Counted from the stretch's first letter, positions 1-5,816 are shown. The stretch: 6,961 nucleotides of DNA from Blastocatellia bacterium (GCA_003175865.1 PSRF01000186.1:1-6961), one strand, 5' to 3'. The notes: generated by a model not told the origin, from the letters alone. A program made the numbers and translations.

Positions 1-695
1 AAGATGACATCAGCACCTTTTCCGATTTGAGCAAGCGAAAGTTCCTTGCCCTTCCCCGGATTGTTCCACGCGCTGTCAGTTACTCCCACGTAGTTTTGAA
101 TGATGCGTATATTTGGATTAACAGACTTCGCTCCCTCCTCGTAACCTTTCTCAAAACGATGAATAAGTCCGATGTCCATTCCGCCGAGAAAACCGATCGT
201 ACCTGTCTTCGAAGCATTCGCTGCCAGTACACCAACTAGATATGAACCCTCGTGCTCTTTGAAAACCAACGACGCAACATTCGGCAACTGACTCACACCA
301 TCGATGATTGCAAAGTGGATGTTGGGATAGTCTTTCGCAACCAGTTCCATGATTGGCGCTTGAGCAAAACCGACGCCGATGATCAGATCGTAGCCTCGTT
401 CCGCGAAGGCCCGCATGGCTGGTTCAATCGCGTTGGGAGTTCCGGGTTCAATGTCACGCAGCACAATTGGGAGATCTTTGGCTGCTCGCTTCACCCCTTC
501 CCAGGCAGCGGCGTTAAAGGAACGATCGTCCTTTCCACCTATGTCGAAAACAATCCCAACATGAATCTTCGACTTGTCATCAGCTGCGTAACTTTCGCGA
601 TTGCACGAGGTCAACAGAAGCGGCGTCACACAGGCGAATGCCACTAAGACAACAAGGCTAATCTTTCTCAGTGACAATTTCTTCTCGACGCGCAT
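1..695 (-). CDS. BMP-family (PnrA/TmpC-like) ABC transporter substrate-binding lipoprotein, 3' part missing
   Basis: I translated this by eye from the ATG at 695; 231 codons are open to the left edge, so the C-terminal third or so of a family usually about 330-350 residues long is outside the window. Residues 1-31 form a lipoprotein signal: basic start (RVEKK), hydrophobic core and lipobox L28-T29-S30-C31. Family marks follow: HVGIVFDIGGKDDRSFN (45-61, the BMP ligand-binding start), ERGYDLIIGVGF (99-110), and GTIGFLGGMDIGLIHRFEKG (165-184), a hallmark of Bmp/PnrA/TmpC proteins. Known members of this family bind nucleosides (PnrA, for example) or related ligands outside the membrane and pass them to an ABC permease. 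The gene lies 104 bp after a nucleoside phosphorylase on the same strand, which supports a nucleoside ligand by inference. GGAG at 704-707, 8 bases before the ATG, supports the start. Permease and ATPase genes, if linked, would be to the left. The family call is firm; the ligand is not. Confidence 0.9.
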   Translation of the reverse strand, partial: MRVEKKLSLRKISLVVLVAFACVTPLLLTSCNRESYAADDKSKIHVGIVFDIGGKDDRSFNAAAWEGVKRAAKDLPIVLRDIEPGTPNAIEPAMRAFAERGYDLIIGVGFAQAPIMELVAKDYPNIHFAIIDGVSQLPNVASLVFKEHEGSYLVGVLAANASKTGTIGFLGGMDIGLIHRFEKGYEEGAKSVNPNIRIIQNYVGVTDSAWNNPGKGKELSLAQIGKGADVI

Positions 696-711
696 TAGTA
701 GAACTCCAGAT
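696..711 (-). promoter_or_regulatory. Ribosome binding site of the BMP lipoprotein gene
   Basis: Read on the minus strand, TCTGGAGTTC precedes the ATG at 695. The GGAG core (704-707) is 8 bases from the start codon. It fixes the start at the codon that gives a complete lipoprotein signal peptide. Confidence 0.6.
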
Positions 712-722
712 TTAGAACCGCG

Positions 723-791
723 AGCGGTAGCGACCGGATGCAGTGCTCAACGTTTTCATCCAGTCGTCTGTCGCATCCGGTGGCTACCGCT
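723..791. repeat. Inverted repeat, 19-bp arms with 31-base loop, between deoA and the BMP gene
   Basis: The left arm is 723-741 and the right arm 773-791. They are reverse complements with one mismatch (G732 opposite G783). The stem is GC-rich (GCGGTAGC on one side, GCTACCGC on the other) and the loop is 742-772. It lies between the stop of the phosphorylase (800) and the start of the lipoprotein gene (695), so it would be transcribed as a strong hairpin in the intercistronic RNA. No run of T follows it on the minus strand, so it does not look like an intrinsic terminator. An RNA-processing or stabilising hairpin, or one copy of a dispersed REP-like palindrome, fits better. I cannot count genome copies from here. 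Confidence 0.8.
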
Positions 792-799
792 AAACGTAT

Positions 800-2119
800 T
801 CATTCGTTTACTACTTCCTTAATTAACTCGAGCGTTGTCGGCGGCGCATCACCAATCTCGTACGCTGCACTGATCCGCGCAGCCGCTTCGCGCGCTTTTG
901 AAACATCGGCGCAGTACACAACACCAATCGTTTCGCCTGCGATAACCTGTTCACCGAGTTTCGATTCCGCAACGAACCCAACCGTTGGATCAACTTGATC
1001 CTCGATACGCACACGCCCCCCGCCAATTGCTGCGATCGTGTGGCCAATTTCAGTGGTGTCTACCCTTGTAATGAAGCCGGAGCGCGCGGATTCTACCTTA
1101 ACTGGTTCGCTTACCAAAGGCAGAAAATCCGCAGGGGCATCGCAGACGCGCGCGTCACCACCTTGCGCTGTGATGTTGCGACGCAAACATTCAAGCGCAT
1201 CACCAGAACTTAATACTCCTTGCAACCGTTGAAGTGCAGATTTGAGACTTTGCTCGACATTTGCCAACACAAGCATATGCGCGGACAACTCGAGTGAAAG
1301 ATCGAGAACAGGACGAGCGCCCTCCTTCATATCGCCACGCAAGATCTCGATGCATTCCAGGACCTCAAGTGAATTACCTACGGCTCGACCCAAAGGTTGG
1401 TTCATATCAGTCAGAAGTGCTCGCGTGCGTATGCCACACGAGTTGCCCGTACTGACTAAGGCATGGGCCAACGCTTCAGCGCGATCCGCCTCGCGCATGA
1501 AAGCGCCGTTCCCGACCTTCACGTCAATCACCATGGCGTCGAGACCAGCTGCTCCCTTTTTCGAGATAATCGATGCAACGATCAGCGGTATGGCTTCAAC
1601 TGTCGATGTGGCATCGCGCAATGCGTACATCTTCTTGTCAGCCGGCGCCAGCTCAGCAGTTTGTCCGGCCATTGCATAACCAACATCGTCGAGCACCTTG
1701 CGAAACTCAGCAGTACTCAGATTTACCCGGAAGCCAGGAATGGATTCCAACTTATCGAGAGTGCCACCCGTATGACCCAAACCCCTGCCCGAAATCATAG
1801 GCACACAAACACCACAGGCGGCAACGAGTGGCGCAATCAACAACGAAGTCTTGTCGCCTACTCCACCCGTGGAATGTTTATCAGCTTTTGGTTTGGGCAG
1901 ATCCGAGAAATCGAGAATATTCCCGGATAGCAACATGGCTTCGGTGAGTGCCTGCTGTTCGGCTTGGGTCATGCCGTTCAAATACACCGCCATTAATAGA
2001 GCGCTGATTTGATAATCGGCAATGCGACCCGTTGTGACGCCATCAACGAAGTATCTGATCTCGTCGGGTGACAGTTCTTGCCGGTCACGTTTTTTTCGGA
2101 TGACGTCCTGAGGTCTCAA
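800..2119 (-). CDS. deoA: Thymidine / pyrimidine-nucleoside phosphorylase
   Basis: This enzyme splits thymidine, deoxyuridine or uridine with phosphate into the base and (deoxy)ribose 1-phosphate, in the cytosol, for pyrimidine salvage and catabolism. It has 439 residues; E. coli DeoA has 440. Visible marks are the phosphate-site motif KHSTGGVGDK (81-90), the family signature SGRGLGHTGGTLDKLE (110-125), and R168, S183 and K187, which match base-contacting R171, S186 and K190 of the E. coli enzyme. Residue 108 is Met, as in thymidine phosphorylases. From recall, broader pyrimidine-nucleoside phosphorylases (Pdp) have Lys here, so I prefer deoA to pdp. The start codon is TTG (2117-2119), overlapping the ispF stop in TTGA and preceded by AAGGA (2126-2130) at a 6-base spacing. 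The next Met is residue 43, inside the conserved fold, so the TTG start is well supported. The gene is probably translated by coupling to ispF. The substrate preference is the uncertain part. Confidence 0.95.
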   Translation of the reverse strand: MRPQDVIRKKRDRQELSPDEIRYFVDGVTTGRIADYQISALLMAVYLNGMTQAEQQALTEAMLLSGNILDFSDLPKPKADKHSTGGVGDKTSLLIAPLVAACGVCVPMISGRGLGHTGGTLDKLESIPGFRVNLSTAEFRKVLDDVGYAMAGQTAELAPADKKMYALRDATSTVEAIPLIVASIISKKGAAGLDAMVIDVKVGNGAFMREADRAEALAHALVSTGNSCGIRTRALLTDMNQPLGRAVGNSLEVLECIEILRGDMKEGARPVLDLSLELSAHMLVLANVEQSLKSALQRLQGVLSSGDALECLRRNITAQGGDARVCDAPADFLPLVSEPVKVESARSGFITRVDTTEIGHTIAAIGGGRVRIEDQVDPTVGFVAESKLGEQVIAGETIGVVYCADVSKAREAAARISAAYEIGDAPPTTLELIKEVVNE

Positions 2120-2607
2120 GCTGTTTCCTTGGCTGCCTTCTCCATCAAAACCACAGCCTGCGCCGTTACTGCGAGTCCCTTGCCCACGGCGTCCAGTCCT
2201 TCAGCCGTTTTCGCTTTTACGCTCACGCAACCATGGTCCACGCCCAGTACTCCAGCGAGATTGTCTCGCATTGAATCGATATACGGACGGAGTCGGGGTG
2301 ATTCGAGTGTAATAGTAGAGTCGACGTTGACAACCTGAAGGCACTGTTTTCGCGCGAGCCACATCACGCGGGACAGTAATTCCATGCTGTTAACACCAGT
2401 CCACTGCGGATCTTTATCAGGGAAATGCACCCCAATATCGCCGTCACTGAGTGCACCAAGTATTGCATCAGCAACCGCGTGGCAAAGTGCATCTGCATCG
2501 GAGTGTCCCTCTGCTCCTCGTTCTGAAGTCACGTGCACACCACCAAGGAACAGCGGTCGACCTTTAACCAGGCGATGTGTATCAGTGCCGATGCCGATGC
2601 GAAACAT
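2116..2607 (-). CDS. ispF: 2-C-methyl-D-erythritol 2,4-cyclodiphosphate synthase
   Basis: This is the fifth step of the MEP pathway: CDP-methylerythritol 2-phosphate is cyclised to MEcPP with release of CMP. It is a cytosolic homotrimer with a metal in each site. The 163 residues match the usual family length (about 157-165). Visible marks are the metal ligands D9 and H11 in GIGTDTHRL and H43 in the signature SDADALCHAVADAILGA (36-52), GDIGVHFPDKDP (56-67), and KAKTAEGLDAVGKG (131-144), which holds the conserved Thr/Glu around the cytidine diphosphate. The ATG at 2607 gives the canonical MFRIGIGTD start. There is no good Shine-Dalgarno; the bases just upstream belong to a heptad repeat array that contributes only AAGA. 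Unusually, ispD is 150 bp upstream rather than adjacent or fused. The stop (2116-2118) overlaps the deoA start. Confidence 0.98.
   Translation of the reverse strand: MFRIGIGTDTHRLVKGRPLFLGGVHVTSERGAEGHSDADALCHAVADAILGALSDGDIGVHFPDKDPQWTGVNSMELLSRVMWLARKQCLQVVNVDSTITLESPRLRPYIDSMRDNLAGVLGVDHGCVSVKAKTAEGLDAVGKGLAVTAQAVVLMEKAAKETA
2120..2130 (-). promoter_or_regulatory. Ribosome binding site deciding the TTG start of deoA
   Basis: On the minus strand AAGGA (2126-2130) lies 6 bases before TTG at 2119, inside the last codons of ispF. It supports the TTG start and re-initiation at the 4-bp stop/start overlap. Confidence 0.6.
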
Positions 2608-2609
2608 TC

Positions 2610-2672
2610 TTAGATCTTGGATTTTCGATTTTAGATTTGTCAGTTGTCCGTGGTCAGTTGTCAGTGGTCCGG
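2610..2672 (+). repeat. Tandem heptamer array (nine 7-bp units in one register)
   Basis: Reading the plus strand in steps of 7 from 2610, four AT-rich units of form TTNGATY (TTAGATC, TTGGATT, TTCGATT, TTAGATT; 2610-2637) run without a phase break into five units of form KGTCMGK (TGTCAGT, TGTCCGT, GGTCAGT, TGTCAGT, GGTCCGG; 2638-2672). This resembles the short tandemly repeated heptamers (STRR) described in cyanobacteria. It starts 2 bases from the ispF start codon, so it makes up the ispF translation-start region. Confidence 0.8.
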
Positions 2673-2689
2673 AATCAAGTTATCGGACC
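2666..2689. repeat. Small hairpin in the core of the ispD-ispF gap
   Basis: GGTCCG (2666-2671) pairs with CGGACC (2684-2689) across a 12-base loop. The stem is short and competes with the larger heptad-array pairing. No T-run follows on either strand, so I do not call it a terminator. Confidence 0.35.
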
Positions 2690-2711
2690 CATTGGACGTA
2701 TTAGGACCTAC

Positions 2712-2753
2712 TCCGACAAACCACAACTGACTACTAACCACTGACCACGGACA
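2712..2753 (-). repeat. Tandem heptamer array in inverted orientation (six units)
   Basis: Read on the minus strand from 2753, six successive 7-mers appear: TGTCCGT, GGTCAGT, GGTTAGT, AGTCAGT, TGTGGTT and TGTCGGA. The first four fit the same KGTCAGT consensus as the 2638-2672 array on the plus strand, and the last two are degenerate. The array begins 4 bases after the ispD stop. Its outer 14 bases (2740-2753) are the perfect reverse complement of 2645-2658, so the two arrays can form a long imperfect hairpin around the unique core (2673-2711). Confidence 0.8.
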
Positions 2754-2757
2754 TTGT

Positions 2758-3441
2758 TTAGTGACAACCCTTCAAATACGCTTCGGCCACGACTAAATCC
2801 TGCGGCGTCGTGATCTTGATGTTCGCAGCACTTCCTTCAACGATAGATACTCGTTCACCAAGCCGCTCAACCAATAAACTGTCGTCGGTCAACGTTGGAT
2901 CGTTCACGTCAACGCTGTCATAGGCTCGACGCAATAGCTCATATCGAAAACACTGAGGCGTCAACGCACGTCGCAAATCAGCGCGGCTCAGCGTGTCGAT
3001 TACCGCGTCACCACTAACGCGCTTAATTGTATCCACCGCGGAAGCAACAAGAATAGCTGCGCCGTGCTCGCGTGCCGACTTCACGGTCTCACTGATTTCT
3101 TCAACAGTTACGAACGGCCTGACACCATCGTGAACAGCTACAACTTCAGCAGTTACAGTTCTGATCGTCAGCAGTCCACGCTTAACTGATTCAGCTCGGG
3201 TTGCTCCTCCCGAAACCACTCGTCCTATTTTTCTCAGACCGTATTTGCCTGCCACCGAAATAAATTCGCTGGTCTCGTCGGCTGGAAGCACAACGATGAC
3301 TTCGTCGATATCTTCGCACTGCTCAAATGCCTTGAGCGTGTGCACAATGATTGGGATGCCGGCAAGAGGAAGAAACTGTTTTGGCCGACCACTCGCCATC
3401 CGGGCACCACTGCCGGCGGCAGCAATAATGGCGGTATTCAT
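2758..3441 (-). CDS. ispD: 2-C-methyl-D-erythritol 4-phosphate cytidylyltransferase
   Basis: This is the third MEP-pathway step: MEP plus CTP gives CDP-methylerythritol and diphosphate, catalysed by a cytosolic dimer. The 227 residues match the family (about 225-240). Visible marks are the nucleotide-binding start IIAAAGSGARM (5-15) with R14 and K21 (KQF), the signature VAVHDGVRP (101-109) with D105 and R108, DTLSRADLRRALTPQCF (149-165), LTDDSLLVE (184-192), and NIKITTPQDL (207-216) with the conserved Lys209. ATG 3441 gives the canonical start; the Shine-Dalgarno is weak. It lies 27 bp after the PIN/TRAM stop, so the two are probably co-transcribed. The usual partner ispF follows, but only after a repeat-filled 150-bp gap. 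Confidence 0.98.
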   Translation of the reverse strand: MNTAIIAAAGSGARMASGRPKQFLPLAGIPIIVHTLKAFEQCEDIDEVIVVLPADETSEFISVAGKYGLRKIGRVVSGGATRAESVKRGLLTIRTVTAEVVAVHDGVRPFVTVEEISETVKSAREHGAAILVASAVDTIKRVSGDAVIDTLSRADLRRALTPQCFRYELLRRAYDSVDVNDPTLTDDSLLVERLGERVSIVEGSAANIKITTPQDLVVAEAYLKGCH

Positions 3442-3468
3442 GAAGAGTGGTTGGAGCTCGGTTGCACC

Positions 3469-4581
3469 TTACGTTTCTGTGATGGGCTCAGAGTCAGTGA
3501 TGCGAACCGGGGCCGGTGAACTGCGCGCGGGACGTCGCGTAGTGCCGTTCGTCCGATGAATCTCGTTGTGGGTTCCGTTTTCAGTCTCTTCCCACAAACG
3601 ACCAAAGATCATTTTGCCTGCGGTCGTCTGCAGAACACTCGTGACTGCGATATCAGCATTCTTTCCAATCAAACGCCGGGCATTGTCGACTACAACCATC
3701 GTGCCGTCGTCGAGATAAGCAACACCCTGGTTGTATTCTTTGCCTTCTTTCAAGATGAAGACACGCATCGCCTCACCGGGGAGAACTACTGGCTTGAGCG
3801 CGTTTGCTAACTCGTTGATGTTTAGAACGCTCACACCACGCAACTGCGACACTTTGTTGAGATTGAAATCATTAGTGACAATAACTGCATCCAGCTGTTT
3901 GCCGAGCTCTATTAGTTTCAAATCGACTTCGCGGACTGACGGAAAGTCAGTCTCTACGATCTGAATGTCGAGCGAGCTGTTGTTCTGCAACCGATTCAAC
4001 ATGTCCAGACCACGTCGTCCACGTTGCCGCTTTGATGAATCAGGAGAATCGGCGACCTGCTGCAACTCGCGAAGGATGAATTGCGGAATAATTAATGATC
4101 CCGTCAGAAACCCTGTCTCTGCGACATCGGCAATGCGACCGTCGATGATGACCGAAGTATCGAGTATCTTCAGATCGCGACGCGTAACCTTGTCACTGAA
4201 GATTCCACCAAGTGCCGACAGATCGAGATAGTCGCCTTTCGCCGCGCCGACCATTAGACCGACGTAGGCCATAAAAAACGTAAGAGCAAGCGTCAGAAAC
4301 GTTTTTACCTCAGGCGCAACCGCCATGGATTCCTGCCGACTGATCAGCGATCCAATTAGGTAAGCTCCGACAATACCCAAAATGGATCCAGCAGCTGCAC
4401 CTATGAGTGTTTTTAGAGTGGCGCGACGGATTCGTAGCTCAAACAGGATAATGCAAATTGCAACCAGAGCGCCGACACCTGCTGATATCCAGGAATCGCC
4501 CGCGACCGGTTTCAGAATGTATCCCGCTGCTACTAGAATCCCGGTAAATATGAGCCGGATAAGAACGATATCTCCATGCAT
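3469..4581 (-). CDS. Membrane-anchored PIN/TRAM domain protein (YacL type)
   Basis: The 370 residues have three parts. Residues 1-115 hold about four hydrophobic segments (roughly 6-25, 32-48, 57-80, 93-113). A PIN nuclease domain (about 137-262) carries the acidic residues expected of the fold: D141 in KILDTSVIIDGRI, E172 in ILREL, D220, and D238 in VTNDFNLNKV. A TRAM domain (about 265-330) with VFILKEGKEYNQGVAYLDDGTMVVVDNA then suggests RNA binding at the membrane. PIN domains are metal-dependent RNases; the true substrate of YacL proteins is not established as far as I know. A basic, Pro/Thr-rich tail (335-370) follows the TRAM domain. An in-frame TAG at 4594-4596 leaves ATG 4581 as the first possible start; no clear Shine-Dalgarno is seen. 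Its place just before ispD is the usual one for this family. There is no sign of a toxin-antitoxin partner. Confidence 0.93.
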   Translation of the reverse strand: MHGDIVLIRLIFTGILVAAGYILKPVAGDSWISAGVGALVAICIILFELRIRRATLKTLIGAAAGSILGIVGAYLIGSLISRQESMAVAPEVKTFLTLALTFFMAYVGLMVGAAKGDYLDLSALGGIFSDKVTRRDLKILDTSVIIDGRIADVAETGFLTGSLIIPQFILRELQQVADSPDSSKRQRGRRGLDMLNRLQNNSSLDIQIVETDFPSVREVDLKLIELGKQLDAVIVTNDFNLNKVSQLRGVSVLNINELANALKPVVLPGEAMRVFILKEGKEYNQGVAYLDDGTMVVVDNARRLIGKNADIAVTSVLQTTAGKMIFGRLWEETENGTHNEIHRTNGTTRRPARSSPAPVRITDSEPITET

Positions 4582-4696
4582 GACAGGGGCATACTAACAC
4601 GCCAGTAACCAGAGCGTCACCATGATTCGGGTGTATTGGAATGCTAAAAAGCAGCCACATTGTCGTCCTTGCCGTTCGCCTCTCTGTTGCTGTTAA
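4582..4696. promoter_or_regulatory. Divergent intergenic region (PIN/TRAM minus, lipoprotein plus)
   Basis: These 115 bp separate two divergently read genes, so promoters for both must lie here or overlap the coding ends. I see no convincing -35/-10 pair, operator palindrome or RNA structure. The call rests on gene orientation alone. Confidence 0.45.
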
Positions 4697-5293
4697 ATGA
4701 CCGCCATGTCAAAAACAATTGTCGCAATTTTATTGCTTTGTATTTCCTGCTGGGCCTGCTCAAAAGGAACTGCTGCGAACGGTTCGCAACAACCAAACGG
4801 AGTCGTGGCCACGCAAAGCGCCAATGGTGAACTGAAGTACAAAGTCCCTGAAGGTTGGGTAGTCGAGAAACCCAGCTCAAGCATGCGCGTTGCGCAATAT
4901 AAGTTGCCTAAAGCTGCTGGTGACAGTGAGGATGCATCGCTTGTCCTTTATTATTTTGGCCAGGGACAGGGTGGAGGAACGCAGGCAAATATCGATCGGT
5001 GGATCAATCAGATGCACCAACCAGATGGCAGCCCGCCGTCTTCGAAGGCGAAGTCTGAGACACTCACTGTGAATGGATTAAAGGTGACTACGGTTGATGC
5101 GGTGGGTACCTATTCGGCCGAGATGACCCCTGGCAGCGGCAACTTCAGCAGCAATGACAACTATCGCCTCCGCGGTGCCGTAGTGGAAACGCCCAAGGGA
5201 TCTTACTTTGTGAAGTTGGTCGGGCCTGCGAAGACCGTCGAACAATGGAACGCGGCGTTTGATAGTTACGTTAAATCATTTGAATTTAAATAA
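4697..5293 (+). CDS. Small secreted protein, probable lipoprotein, unknown function
   Basis: The 198 residues begin with an export signal: MSKT, then the hydrophobic stretch IVAILLLCISCWAC (8-21). C18 (with I16-S17) or C21 (with W19-A20) could be lipidated, but both have Cys where Leu is usual at -3, so the lipobox is imperfect. A Ser/Gln/Asn-rich linker (22-44) follows, then one compact domain with KYKVPEGWVVEKP (47-59), MRVAQYKLP (63-71), LVLYYFGQGQGGG (82-94), NIDRWINQM (98-106) and the closing VEQWNAAFDSYVKSFEF (181-197). The 'PEGW' start and amphipathic closing helix recall PsbP/DUF1795-like periplasmic domains; I do not assign a family. A TAA directly before ATG 4697 bars an upstream start; ATG 4706 (residue 4) is equally possible, and neither has a clear Shine-Dalgarno. 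It is a single gene, divergent from PIN/TRAM and convergent with infA. Confidence 0.85.
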   Translation: MTAMSKTIVAILLLCISCWACSKGTAANGSQQPNGVVATQSANGELKYKVPEGWVVEKPSSSMRVAQYKLPKAAGDSEDASLVLYYFGQGQGGGTQANIDRWINQMHQPDGSPPSSKAKSETLTVNGLKVTTVDAVGTYSAEMTPGSGNFSSNDNYRLRGAVVETPKGSYFVKLVGPAKTVEQWNAAFDSYVKSFEFK

Positions 5294-5306
5294 GCCCGAC
5301 GGCCTT

Positions 5307-5369
5307 TGGTTTTGTACTTTGTTCTTCATTCAGTTGCCAGCCAAGTTTAAAGTACAAAGCTCCAAGTTC
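5307..5369. repeat. Inverted repeat made of a second heptamer family, at the convergent ends of the lipoprotein gene and infA
   Basis: Perfect 10-bp arms 5311-5320 (TTTGTACTTT) and 5349-5358 (AAAGTACAAA) enclose a 28-base loop. On the minus strand four 7-mers in register (GAACTTG, GAGCTTT, GTACTTT, AAACTTG; 5369 down to 5342) cover the right arm. The left arm has GTACTTT (5314-5320) and GTTCTTC (5321-5327) on the plus strand. It lies between two converging stop codons, so it could act as a weak bidirectional terminator, but no T-run follows the stem on either strand. Confidence 0.7.
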
Positions 5370-5589
5370 ATTTATACCGATACGTAATCCTGCCGCGCGT
5401 AAGGTCATAGGGGGACATTTCCACACTGACGCGATCGCCAACCAGAATGCGAATTCGGTTCTTGCGCATCTTGCCGGAAATAGCTGCTAACACAATGTGA
5501 TCGCTGTTATCGAGTTGTACCTTGAAAAACGCATTCGGTTGTTTGTCGATGATCGTGCCTTGCGCGGGAATCAGGTCTTCTGCTGCCAA
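5368..5589 (-). CDS. infA: Translation initiation factor IF-1
   Basis: IF-1 binds the A site of the 30S subunit with IF-2 and IF-3 during initiation. The 73 residues form a single S1-like OB-fold, the family length (E. coli has 72). Diagnostic stretches are [20 protein letters not shown] (7-26), [19 protein letters not shown] (36-54) and [16 protein letters not shown] (58-73). The start codon is TTG (5587-5589): an in-frame TGA at 5614-5616, with no ATG or GTG between, rules out any upstream start, and a consensus AAGGAG sits 7 bases before the TTG. The gene is alone on this strand here, not in a ribosomal-protein operon with secY, map or rpmJ as in many bacteria. It diverges from the RNB nuclease gene. 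Confidence 0.97.
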   Translation of the reverse strand: MAAEDLIPAQGTIIDKQPNAFFKVQLDNSDHIVLAAISGKMRKNRIRILVGDRVSVEMSPYDLTRGRITYRYK

Positions 5590-5602
5590 GTAGGTTCTCC
5601 TT
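5590..5602 (-). promoter_or_regulatory. Consensus Shine-Dalgarno deciding the TTG start of infA
   Basis: AAGGAG (5597-5602, minus strand) lies 7 bases before the TTG at 5589. It is the strongest ribosome binding site in the window. With the in-frame stop at 5614-5616 it fixes the start. Confidence 0.8.
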
Positions 5603-5816
5603 AAAGTGTTCGGTCAGTTGAGTAGTGTAAAACAAAGCGCACACAGTAAAGCAAAACGCTCAAACATCCAAGTGCAGAACAGAGTTGAGTGGTTTCTCTA
5701 ATTTGGGCAATGACTATCCAACGGGGTGATTCGTTATCTATCTCATTACATTACTGCCCCGACGTTTGTTAATTCATTTGACTGTCAAGTTCTTGTCGGT
5801 CTTCGCAAAGTAAACC
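5603..5816. promoter_or_regulatory. Divergent promoter region between infA and the RNB nuclease gene
   Basis: About 215 bp with no gene that I can support. On the minus strand, upstream of infA, TTGCTT (5650-5655) followed by TACACT (5625-5630) could be a weak -35/-10 pair, but the spacing is 19. On the plus strand TTGACT (5778-5783) is a good -35-like hexamer with no matching -10. The octamer AGTTGAGT occurs twice in direct orientation (5616-5623 and 5683-5690). All promoter calls here are tentative. Confidence 0.35.

Noticed and set aside
27..647. Plus-strand open frames of 70 and 131 codons
   Set aside because: They are antisense to a minus-strand frame that reads as a clear BMP-family lipoprotein over the whole stretch.
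995..1930. Several plus-strand open frames of 64-155 codons
   Set aside because: They are shadows opposite the deoA coding sequence; their compositions show no domain or motif and they have no ribosome binding sites.
2384..2704. 106-codon plus-strand frame running across ispF into the heptad array
   Set aside because: It is antisense to ispF and continues into repeat DNA; no recognisable protein.
2610..2753. CRISPR array
   Set aside because: The repeats are 7 bp with no spacers and are inverted around a core.
3469..4581. Toxin of a PIN-type (VapC) toxin-antitoxin pair
   Set aside because: It has membrane segments and a TRAM domain, is twice VapC length, and no small antitoxin gene is adjacent; the position before ispD is that of YacL-type proteins.
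5307..5369. Intrinsic bidirectional terminator between the lipoprotein gene and infA
   Set aside because: The stem exists and the position is right, but the stem is AT-rich and no T-run follows on either strand, so I list it as a repeat only.
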